From Stentor coeruleus (Eukaryota > Ciliophora > Heterotrichea > Heterotrichida > Stentoridae), in the NCBI GenBank assembly GCA_001970955.1, contig MPUH01000304.1, positions 1 through 64,000 of the forward strand: a stretch of 64,000 bases of DNA. The letters are read 5' to 3'. The position numbers and the translations under genes are program-made. Below are positions 53,301 through 61,555 of the stretch, in pieces (within the stretch, counting starts at the first letter, position 1; each line of letters opens with the position of its first letter). The notes beneath the pieces are model-generated. The model worked only from the letters and a program-made list of their open reading frames with translations. It did no database searches and was not told the DNA's origin.

Positions 53301-53738
53301 TTGGATTTTCTTATATAAAGTTTCCTCACAGTATTATTTGTTTTGGATTATTTGCTTTTTTATATACGCGGCTATTCATATTTTTGTAGTTCAGCCCATT
53401 ATTGCACTTATGTTTGCTTGTTGCTGTTCATGNTTCTTGGATTTTCTTATATAAAGTTTCCTCACGGTATTATTTGTTTTGGATTATTTGCTTTTTTATA
53501 TACACGGCTATTCATATTTTTGTAGTTCAGCCCATTATTGCACTTATGTTTGCTTGTTGCTGTTCATGTTGTGGCAGAGAGAGAGGATATTTGTCGATGA
53601 NGTTGTGGCAGAGAGAGAGGATATTTGTCGATGATGAGTCCTAGGGATTTGAGGTCACCGCTGATACAGAATTCATATTTCAATTTTAGTATGCCTAGTC
53701 CTAGAGCTAATAGGGTGTCATTACTGCACGTTAATTAG
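47350..53738 (+). CDS. Large secreted-N-terminus repeat protein with C-terminal multi-pass membrane domain; seven 15-nt introns
   Basis: Eight exons joined by 15-nt phase-0 introns at 47437-47451, 48442-48456, 49690-49704, 50323-50337, 50962-50976, 51598-51612 and 52258-52272. Exon 1 (29 codons) is a signal peptide (LIIQALLCLIAFCNGYS). Exons 4-7 encode 206, 208, 207 and 215 aa, one repeat each; exon 3 encodes 411 aa, two repeats; exon 2 encodes 330 aa. Each repeat begins just after the intron with a (S/D)NYFD(V/I)xV(G/A) block and has a second Ig-like half around FNFDVEVLLKDQ. Exon 8 ends the ectodomain, then has about five hydrophobic helices (VLIIMFWSNWVILIILWIA, FVLYTLIGYLYYF, IVTVITVAVIVGASVCSWIF, and others) and a cytosolic tail ending LLHVN. 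It resembles a large adhesion or mechanosensory receptor. The true protein is about 2080 aa; scaffold Ns at 53433 and 53601 insert false copies. Confidence 0.85.
53298..53568. repeat. Scaffold N flanked by 135-bp near-identical copies
   Basis: 53298-53432 and 53434-53568 flank an N at 53433 and differ at two sites (CACAGTATT/CACGGTATT and TACGCGG/TACACGG). They duplicate the last transmembrane helices of the repeat protein. Likely unmerged allelic contigs. Confidence 0.88.
53568..53634. repeat. Scaffold N flanked by 33-bp identical copies
   Basis: 53568-53600 and 53602-53634 (GTTGTGGCAGAGAG...) flank an N at 53601. Skipping one copy puts the tail in frame to TAG at 53736-53738, which defines the C terminus of the repeat protein. 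Confidence 0.88.
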
Positions 53739-55390
53739 ATAAGATAGGATAAATTTTATGGATTTTAGAGAGCTTTTAGAGGTTTAATATGGTTTAAAGG
53801 TGTGATATCCAATAGTGAAAACTAGCTTTTTAATTTGGTTTGGAAGTAAATAATAACAGAAATATAAAGCGTGAATATGTTGTAGCTTGATAATTTAAAA
53901 TATATGAAATTATATGCCATGCTCAATTTACGAATTATTATACAAATACATTTTTAATAATTTATCACATATTTTTTTTACATCCTAAACGCAATTTTAA
54001 ATTAAAAAATCAAAAAATATAACCTCACGCGTACTTAAATTTTCATTTTCACTATCATAGTCGAAATCTACATATAATCAATAATCGTAATTTAAAATTA
54101 ATTTATTTTGTAAAGAGTCGAAATCTACATATAATTCATAATCATAATAATAAATTATCTTATATTGATGAGCATAAAATATCTCTGTAAACAGAAACTT
54201 TACAATCAGTTTACAAAATGCACAATGCAAAATAGCAGCATCCTTTAATAAATTTCCAAACAAGCTAAATTAAAAAAATGCGTTTCTTATATAATAATAA
54301 AGCAATCATACTTATAAAGTCTTGCATGCATAGCATTACAATTATATACTAATAGCAATTCCTATTATTGCTTAATATATAAATTTTAATATTATTTAAT
54401 CAAAATCCCTAGACTATTTTCAGCAGCCTAACAAACCATTAAAATCTCTCTACTATCTCCTATGCTTCCTTTGTTTTGCTTTCAAAAATGGAGCAATCAA
54501 GCCTTCAAAAAAACATTCATTAAACAACATCAAAACTTGGCAGTTTAAACTTATTTGAAAGCCAAATTTAAGTCAAGCTTAAAATGCAAAAATACAGCCT
54601 TAAAAGCTAAGTCCTCGCATCTCATCAGCGCCTTGATGCATAATAAATATCAAAACCAAAACTTTTATAATAAAAAAAAAAAAAAAAATACTTGAAATTG
54701 CCTACTTGAACAAAATAAGGACTTGCATTTAGCTTTAAACTTTATAAAAAGCTTAAAATTATCCTAGAACCTGAAGTTACAGTATTGGAAAAAGTAGTGA
54801 AGTCGTGGAAACATCTGTCTGAAAATTAGAAGGCCATTTGAATGTAAGTTTAATTATTTATGGACTAACGCTTCCTTCAGACAATCATTCAGCTTAACAT
54901 TTGCTGATTTTTCGAGAACTTTGCATGTAGGATCACAAACCTAACAAATATTTGTATGGGAAATAAATCGTACAGCTCAAGATTTAAAACTGATATATGC
55001 AAATTTCGACAAATCCCACGAAATCCCAATAAAGATGACTTCTCTTATCCTGAAAGCATAGCCCAGCTTGCCATTGCAGCTATAAAAAACTAAATTGGAG
55101 AAATCATCAAAGTCAAATGATTTAAGTTGGAAAATCCTGATAAAAAACAGAAAATGTAAACTAATAAAAATACATATAAACTTCTTTGAAAAAGGTTTAA
55201 AGGGAGTAAACTGTAAATGTAAACTCATGTAGAATATTTATATAGGTTTAGTGAAAATTTCTTTATTTTATATTAAATTGCCAGAACTTACATATGAGGT
55301 GGATAGAATCTTAAAAATTTAAGAAATAGATTGAGCTCTTTTTTTATTAGAATATAAAATAATATACCTGGATATTAAGGTGCATGATAA
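53739..55390. other. Long intergenic region with a possible relic
   Basis: About 1.65 kb. An internal direct repeat of GTCGAAATCTACATATAAT occurs at ~54060 and ~54117, and a run of 16 A interrupted once lies near 54672. A weak coding-like stretch at 54956-55230 is listed separately. Otherwise no feature. Confidence 0.45.
54956..55230 (+). pseudogene. Possible short gene relic starting MGNKS
   Basis: An ATG at 54956 opens 45 codons with plausible composition (MGNKSYSSRFKTDICKFRQI...) ending at TAA 55091-55093. Coding-like residues continue beyond it (IGEIIK, LENPDKKQKM, NKNTYKLL) broken by further stops. One GTCAAATGATTTAAG looks like a 15-nt intron but lacks the usual TAG end and does not bypass the first stop. 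No family recognised; decayed gene or chance. Confidence 0.25.
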
Positions 55391-56479
55391 ATGGAAAATG
55401 TTGCTTTAAAATATGCGAAGTACCACTTATCAAAAACCCATGGGTTTTGCACCGAAGTCCCCGGGCTTTTTGATTTAAAAGATTTAAAACCTCACATATC
55501 CATATTGAAAGACCTTAAAAATTTTGACCCATCATCAATAAGTTCATTGCCCATGCAACAAGGCATTGAATCATTATCCTATAATGAACTTGAGCTTTCT
55601 TGCTTAGTCCACACGACACTAAACTACTTGTATTATTGGCATAATCTCGATAAGCCAAACACAGTAATTCCTTTAAATTTAGCTCAACCCACAATGCAAA
55701 TAAGTAAACTCCTTGATCGACCTCCCATGCTAACAATGGTCTCCTCGCAGCTTTACAATTGGGACTATATTGATCCAAATAAAGGATTCCATCCTGATAA
55801 TACAAAGGTAGTCTTTAGCTTTACAGGTACTAGAGATGAAGATTACTTTTTTACAGGAGCTAATTACATTGAATATCTTGGATCTCCAGGGATAAATAGT
55901 ATTATGGAACTGGAAACAGCACAAAATAACCCTGAAGAAATGAAAAAACACCTTGAAAATATAGCAAAGTGCATATTTTCACTAAGATCAGGTCTTGAAT
56001 TAGTTAGAAAGAATATTGACCCTGATGTTTTTTACCATAAGATTAGAAGAGGGCTTAAAGGCTTTGATAAGGGGGTAATTTTTGAAGGCCAGGAACCAGT
56101 AACGATGATGCTTATGGGAACAACTCCAACACAGACTCCTTTATTTAAAGTATTTGATGCATTTTTAGGGATATGCCACGATGATGAGTATTTGACTCAA
56201 ACAGAATTGTTTATGAAAAAACAACATAGGGAACTTTTGAGAGATATTAGGAATAGAGATGTTAAGAAAATGAAGGAAAATGTGAAGAAATTTGACCTAA
56301 AAGATGATTGGAATAGGATTATTGTCGAACTATGTGAGTATAGAAAAATACATACTGGTGTTGCAGTGAGGAATATAATAAAACCTAGTGGGCAAAGCTT
56401 GGAGAAAGGCACAGGAGGGTCAAATATTGTCCAGTATTTAGCAAGGATTACTAAAACCACTATGGCTAATATGATGTAA
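55391..56479 (+). CDS. Indoleamine 2,3-dioxygenase (IDO family)
   Basis: 362 aa, single exon, near the usual ~400. IDO signatures: DRPPMLTMVSSQLYNWDYID (~residues 108-127), FTGTRDEDYFF, HKIRRGLKGFDKGVIFEG (family: YRPFLxGW-KxxGVxYEG), and C-terminal EYRKIHTGVAVRNI with the proximal heme ligand His at 321, followed by GTGGSNIVQYLARITKTT (340-). IDO opens the indole ring of tryptophan with O2 to N-formylkynurenine, using heme iron. In the heterotrich Blepharisma the pheromone gamone 2 is a tryptophan-derived formylamino-benzoyl compound, and IDO genes are expanded there; a link for this gene is inference only. The Arg and Phe of the distal pocket (FxxR) are not obvious, so substrate range is uncertain. 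Confidence 0.92.
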   Translation: MENVALKYAKYHLSKTHGFCTEVPGLFDLKDLKPHISILKDLKNFDPSSISSLPMQQGIESLSYNELELSCLVHTTLNYLYYWHNLDKPNTVIPLNLAQPTMQISKLLDRPPMLTMVSSQLYNWDYIDPNKGFHPDNTKVVFSFTGTRDEDYFFTGANYIEYLGSPGINSIMELETAQNNPEEMKKHLENIAKCIFSLRSGLELVRKNIDPDVFYHKIRRGLKGFDKGVIFEGQEPVTMMLMGTTPTQTPLFKVFDAFLGICHDDEYLTQTELFMKKQHRELLRDIRNRDVKKMKENVKKFDLKDDWNRIIVELCEYRKIHTGVAVRNIIKPSGQSLEKGTGGSNIVQYLARITKTTMANMM

Positions 56480-56604
56480 TCCCTTTTTTAATATGGCTAG
56501 AAATATTTTACTGAAATCTCATAAAAAAAACACTTTTTCAGGCCTAGTATGATCAAAAAATTTTTATACATTAAAAAATCCTAATCTTAATTTTACCAAT
56601 AATA

Positions 56605-57066
56605 ATGTATAGCGATATATATTCAAAACTATCCCCAGACGAGCGCAAAATACTAGAAAACTATCATCAAAAGCTCTCACAAAGCTCAAGTAAATCCAGC
56701 CTGACAATCAATTCCTCTCAAAGCAAAAGACAAGCCAGTTCAAAAAACCTAATCTCAAAAACCTCCTCAGTGCCAACTCTTAATAAAAGTACATCCCAAT
56801 CAACCTTCTCCAAAACCTCAAATAACAGAAAACCAGGTGTAATAAAAACCTCCAAGCCCAGAAGCACAAGTAAAAGTAGTGCTTCTAGAATAAGAAAGCA
56901 TGACCCAAGTGATGAAAAACCAAATCTCCAATATGAAATAGAAAGGTTGCTTAGAGCTTTATATAGGCATACTGTTATATGTCCGGAGTTTAAAGAGGAG
57001 CTTAGAGCTAGTGGAGGGATTTTATTATTGGATGAGTACTTAAAGTTTAGGGAGATAAGTAACTAA
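56605..57066 (+). CDS. Small Ser/Lys-rich protein with conserved-looking C terminus
   Basis: 153 aa. The N terminus MYSDIYSKLSPDERKILENYHQKL is a short amphipathic helix; residues ~30-100 are disordered and almost wholly Ser, Lys, Thr, Asn. The last ~45 residues (LQYEIERLLRALYRHTVICPEFKEELRASGG...) form two helices that look conserved. Basic Ser-rich linkers like this are common in microtubule- or nucleic-acid-binding proteins, but nothing specific is shown. 125 bp downstream of IDO, same strand; tail to tail with the FAD oxidoreductase (112 bp). Confidence 0.7.
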   Translation: MYSDIYSKLSPDERKILENYHQKLSQSSSKSSLTINSSQSKRQASSKNLISKTSSVPTLNKSTSQSTFSKTSNNRKPGVIKTSKPRSTSKSSASRIRKHDPSDEKPNLQYEIERLLRALYRHTVICPEFKEELRASGGILLLDEYLKFREISN

Positions 57067-57178
57067 AATGATAGGGAAGATTATTAAGAGGATAAATTCA
57101 AATATGAATTTATATAAGTAAAGAATATTTTTATTGAGAAGGATATAAATATGCTAGTCTTAGCTTATAATTTTGATA

Positions 57179-58489
57179 TTAGATCCAAAAGCGGTTTGGA
57201 GAGTAATGATGAGGATTAATCAATGGGGTTTGCCCTAGAATTATATGAGAAATAAGCTCTGAACTTGCTAAGCATAAAGAACTACTTCGAGCCCCATGTC
57301 CAGCATTAATATAAACATTCTCTAGCTTTGGGAACTTGCCTATAATAGGTAAATCATCAACTGTTACAGCTCGTTGAAAAGCCCAATACCCAAGAGCATC
57401 ACATTTTTTCAAGTTTAAAATGATTTGAGCATTTTTTAGCATATATAGGCACTTTTCAGGATTTACATCTTTATCCCTTATCGTAGAAAACTCAATGAAT
57501 GAGCTCACTCTATAGTAACTACCCATAGATCCTATATTTATAGGCTTATCAAACGTAAAAGCAGCCGAGTACTTAAGTCTACTAGGAGCCTCTATATTCA
57601 AAGAATACCCTTTAACAGGCCAAATTGGTGGGGTCCAGCCTAGTAATCTACCAATTTTCCTACTATGCGCTCCACAGCATATAATAATCTTATCCCCAGT
57701 AATTTCCTCTCCTCCTTTAATCTTAACAGCAACAACTTTATTATTCTCAAACCTAAATCCTTCAACTTCTGCCTTATATTCAATCCTTGCTCCTTCTTCT
57801 ATAGCAATTCTCATCAAATATTCAGCCAGTTTCTGTGTATTATAAGCCGAATAATGTTCAGAATTATTCTTCATGCAGCCTTTTACATTTATTATGCTAT
57901 CAATGTTCAAATGATGCTCTATGTCTTTGCATCGGCTTAAATTTGAATACAAACAAAGTCTTTCCCCATATTTTTTATTCAAAACCTCCAACCTTCGTTT
58001 AGCTCCATTAAAATCTATGTCGCTTAAGAATATTTCTATAGTCCCAGCATCTTTGCCTAAATAGTTTTCATGCAAGTGATTATATTTCCATCTAGAATCA
58101 TTATATAAACGTTTATGTAAATCATTTGTCCTTCTAGCTAGTTTGTAAATATTTTCAATTTTCTTGTCAAATTGAAAGAAGGAATTATAAGCAAAACGTA
58201 ATGCCCATATCCAGAAATCAATTGTTATGAAAAGTATTGGGTTTATTGAAATTAAAGAATCAGGGTTATCAAAGTCATCAATAGCTTGGCGTAATAGCTT
58301 ATAGCCGTTCCAAGGAGTATTCATGGCTGCTGAGAAAATTCCTTCACTTTGGAATGAGTGCTCGTGAGCAATTTGATTATTCTTTTCTAGGATAAGAACT
58401 TTTAGATTTGGATTGAGAGATTTCAGCATCCAGGCAGTTGAACACCCAATTATCCCTCCACCTATTATAATGATTTTTTCATCGTTCAT
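57179..58489 (-). CDS. DadA/DAO-family FAD-dependent amine or D-amino-acid oxidoreductase
   Basis: 436 aa, single exon. N-terminal Rossmann FAD motif IIIIGGGIIGCSTAWML (residues ~5-21, GxGxxG) with the acidic end of beta2 in VLILEKN. The central substrate domain follows, then a second FAD contact (GDKIIICCGAHSRKIGRLLG) and the C-terminal family block RAVTVDDLPIIGKFPKLENV ... INAGHGARSSSLCLASSELI ... PHHYSPNRF. This arrangement matches DAO-fold enzymes, closest by motif to bacterial-type D-amino-acid dehydrogenase (DadA) or sarcosine oxidase-like proteins. It would oxidise an amine or D-amino acid to the imino acid. No targeting peptide is evident. The exact substrate is not predictable. Confidence 0.88.
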   Translation of the reverse strand: MNDEKIIIIGGGIIGCSTAWMLKSLNPNLKVLILEKNNQIAHEHSFQSEGIFSAAMNTPWNGYKLLRQAIDDFDNPDSLISINPILFITIDFWIWALRFAYNSFFQFDKKIENIYKLARRTNDLHKRLYNDSRWKYNHLHENYLGKDAGTIEIFLSDIDFNGAKRRLEVLNKKYGERLCLYSNLSRCKDIEHHLNIDSIINVKGCMKNNSEHYSAYNTQKLAEYLMRIAIEEGARIEYKAEVEGFRFENNKVVAVKIKGGEEITGDKIIICCGAHSRKIGRLLGWTPPIWPVKGYSLNIEAPSRLKYSAAFTFDKPINIGSMGSYYRVSSFIEFSTIRDKDVNPEKCLYMLKNAQIILNLKKCDALGYWAFQRAVTVDDLPIIGKFPKLENVYINAGHGARSSSLCLASSELISHIILGQTPLINPHHYSPNRFWI

Positions 58490-58940
58490 GGAATTATTAT
58501 ATTTGAATAGGAATAAAATTAGGCTATAGGATTTGAGAAATGAACTTAGTAGGATGATTAGAAAGCATTATTTTTGAAAAAGGTATATTAGAAGGATAAG
58601 ATACTAGTCTATGCAAATAGTCTAGATTTTATGATTTATGGGTTTGATATTATGGGACATTTACATTTGGTTTAGTATTTTATACTGAGTTTTAATAGAA
58701 TTACAGTGCTTTTTATTATGATAGCAATAATTATACATTTAAAAAATATTTTTCATAAGTCTTTGATATAAAATGACTTGCACATTATCCTCACATGGCA
58801 TGCGGAATTCTAAACTTCATACTATTAAAAACACCAAAAATTCTCTGCCTAAAGGTGTCTTAAAAACATAAAATTGCATTACAATTTTATGAAATTCTCC
58901 ATATTCTACCTTAATTTATAGTATATTATAATAAAATTAA
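58490..58940. other. AT-rich spacer
   Basis: About 450 bp between the start of the oxidoreductase gene and the decayed receptor gene. No feature recognised. Confidence 0.45.
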
Positions 58941-59880
58941 ATGATTTTCATTTTAAAAACATTACATCTTTCCTTCAGCGCCTTAGGCTCATTATTTATT
59001 ATATTCATCTACATGTTAACCCTCGTATTCAAATCTATTCTTACAAGTTTATAACATATTCAGCATTTGCTCAATTTTTTCCTTCAATTGACTATCTTCT
59101 CCCAGATAGCATAGCCCAAAGTAACCCTTCAATATGTATCCTCATAGGCCTTATAGTAAATTCTGGTCAAATCACATCTATCTTGTGGATAACTCATATA
59201 CCAATAGCCATATATCAAGTCATTATGTATTCAATATTGATTTTTTTTAATATTGGGTTTTAGCAAGTTGGCTCTTACTTCCTTTATTAGATTTTATTCT
59301 TATCATAACCAATATTTTGTCCTATTTGGTAGAATTTGCACATATAGCGTCATCGTAATAGGGAATATCTAAAGTATGCTTATTTTCTTTATCCCAGTCG
59401 GTAGTTTTTAATCCTAACACTTTATTATTATTGGATTTTTTTTCTCAAGTTGAAGTTCTTAAAGAAGTCAATGGTAATTCAAATTATATTAAAGTCTGAT
59501 ATTATCCTATTATTATGGTTATAAATGCACTTACATTGACTGTGTTGAAAATTTTAGCATATATGCTTCATGGCTGTAAGGTCATATTGGTTGATTTTTG
59601 TTTTATATATTTATTGCCTTGAATTGCTTTATAAATCTTCTTATTTTTGTTTAGTCTTAGTCTTAGTGTTTATGCTTTTGTGTTTGAAAAGGCAAGAAAA
59701 TATATTACTTATTGAGTTGTCATTGTCTCAGTGACGACTCTTATTCATTCATCTTTAACTTTTTCTTCGTTCAGTAATTTCCATTATTTTCATTCAGCAA
59801 TCTCTGTTATTCTTCCACCCATTTTTTTTCAGGTTCTTAGCCTCCCCTTTTTCCGTTCAATTTGGGCCCTGAACCATTAA
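58941..59880 (+). pseudogene. Decayed 7TM receptor gene (cAMP-receptor-like family)
   Basis: Plus-strand fragments in different frames give successive hydrophobic helices: from ATG 58941 LHLSFSALGSLFIIFIYMLT; then NPSICILIGLIVNSGQITSI with LWITHIPIAIYQVIMYSILI (~59130-59250); LASWLLLPLLDFILIITNIL (~59262-59320); and a last stretch with VISVILPPIFF-type sequence (~59790-59850). The second block aligns by pattern with CSMQGFILDSAHLSVFTWCL of the intact receptor at 60064-60936 (Cys, Gly, Leu/Ile spacing). Several stops and shifts interrupt it and no 15-nt intron explains them. A paralogue of the neighbouring receptor that decayed after local duplication is the likely history. Confidence 0.7.
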
Positions 59881-60063
59881 AGTATTAAGATAATATATTA
59901 GCATTAGTTTAATTATTCAGTGAATCATTTTCGCTTAATTTGCTATATGAGAGAGGGAAAAGCAAATCAAAAATCAAGGAATTACTATAAATAATATTAA
60001 TGTAAGAGTTTAAAAATGATTTGGAGGAATTATGATAGTTTATAATTGAGTGCGATATAAAAA

Positions 60064-60936
60064 TCAGGGCGAAACTTTTCTTAAAGACATATATGATGTG
60101 TTACTTTGTGGATCAGTCTTTCTTAAACTCTTTATTATATAATTTCTCACATTTTCATTCCATCCATATGCTATAGCATTTAAAAGACCTTGCAAATCTA
60201 GCATAAGCGTCGCTGTAATTTCAAGGGCATAAAAATTAAAGTTTGGGTCTATGACTTGGATAAGCCTTAAAAGACTAAAAGGTAGTTGAGTTATTATAAG
60301 AATAACTGGGAATTTGACTGTTTTTAATATTAAACTTCTAAGCTCAAGGTCTGAGCCAACAGATTTTTTTTGGATAGATTTAATTTCCCCGTATAGTCTT
60401 ATATAGAAATAGATTGTAAAAGCTATGTGGAGCCAGATTGGTATATACACACATACAAGTCTCCATATATTTCCATAATAATCTTGTTTTAAAGTGCATA
60501 AAGTATTAACACGAGCATAGCTATCAGTAATAAAAGGGACAATCTGCAATATAGGTAGTATAATATAAGCTAATACAACCCAATACTTAAAAAACTTTTC
60601 AATGTCATCATTGTTTTTGACGAAAATTTGATATAAATCAAATGATATAGATAAGCACCATGTAAAAACTGACAAATGTGCTGAATCTAATATAAACCCT
60701 TGCATAGAGCACATAGTATCTGGGATATCATTAAGGGCATTTGACATAACAATACAGAAGTTTGTTAAAAAATCCCCAATCGCTAAAAGCAAAACTAATT
60801 TAAATGCATGAACTCTAAGCTCTTTAGCACAAAAGTATAGTGTGATCATAAAAAAACTACCACAAAGGCTTAATGAAGCTACTGACACATTCGCCAGCCT
60901 CATGATTTTGACTTGTTCATGAGAATATTTCCCCAT
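60064..60936 (-). CDS. Seven-transmembrane receptor, cAMP-receptor-like (cAR/GPCR class E-like)
   Basis: 290 aa, single exon. Seven hydrophobic segments are visible: ~13-35, 42-62, 85-105, 123-143, 161-185, 208-230 and 243-262. A conserved Cys at the start of TM3 (TMCSMQGFILDSAHLS) and one in the second extracellular loop (VNTLCTLKQDYYGN) can pair. The TM7 region LQGLLNAIAYGWNENVRNYI matches the Dictyostelium cAR/Crl signature (QGxxNxxxYG-N). A short cytosolic tail ends SYMSLRKVSP. These receptors couple to heterotrimeric G proteins in other protists; the ligand here is unknown. It is tail to tail with the decayed paralogue at 58941-59880. Confidence 0.85.
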   Translation of the reverse strand: MGKYSHEQVKIMRLANVSVASLSLCGSFFMITLYFCAKELRVHAFKLVLLLAIGDFLTNFCIVMSNALNDIPDTMCSMQGFILDSAHLSVFTWCLSISFDLYQIFVKNNDDIEKFFKYWVVLAYIILPILQIVPFITDSYARVNTLCTLKQDYYGNIWRLVCVYIPIWLHIAFTIYFYIRLYGEIKSIQKKSVGSDLELRSLILKTVKFPVILIITQLPFSLLRLIQVIDPNFNFYALEITATLMLDLQGLLNAIAYGWNENVRNYIIKSLRKTDPQSNTSYMSLRKVSP

Positions 60937-61555
60937 ATTATAATTTTAATTTGTCTTATTCTTTTTTTTCAACACTCTTATCTTTAAAATAGTATATTCT
61001 TCTATATAATATATTTAACTCACATAAGATCCTATTTGAAAAAAATATAAAATTTTAATCTAATTAAGGTTAAGGTTTCGCAAAGAAGCTGTAGTCGATT
61101 TATCAGTTACTATTGATATATTGAAGGGGAAGAAAGATAAAAGGAACAGGTATAAGCCTAATTAGTAGAAGAGGACATTTCGCATTTGGAGATTACTTAG
61201 ATGATGAGATTAATATAGAAATTGGTATTTTAGAAGTATATAGGTCTTAGGGTTATTTATATGATTAAGTTAGGATTTTATATTATACGCTAGTTTGAAA
61301 ATTACTATATTATAGTAATTGTATGTTTTATGAAAAAACTGTGCTTTATATATAAATATTTAACACTAAAAAATTAATATTTAGTTAGAGTCATGATAAT
61401 ATATATGCAAATATCATATTTCCCCCTTTATAAGTGCAAACATCCATAGCAATCTTATATAAAATCCATTCTCAACCCTAACCATAAAAAATTATCTAAA
61501 TTATTGCTTTAATATCGGCCTAGTCTTCTCTATAACTCTTTAAGCAGAAGTTTAT
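60937..61555. other. Intergenic region with short coding-like traces
   Basis: About 620 bp. Two frames on the plus strand near 61070-61250 look protein-like (RFRKEAVVDLSVTIDILKGK, then ISRRGHFAFGDYLDDEINIE), but they are in different frames and without a start. Possible relic; nothing else. Confidence 0.35.

Noticed and set aside
55075-55140. 15-nt intron GTCAAATGATTTAAG in the 55.0-kb relic
   Set aside because: Lacks the TAG end of all other introns here and does not bypass the preceding stop.
61070-61250. Protein-like fragments upstream of the coiled-coil gene region
   Set aside because: Too short, in two frames, without start or family; mentioned only as possible relic.
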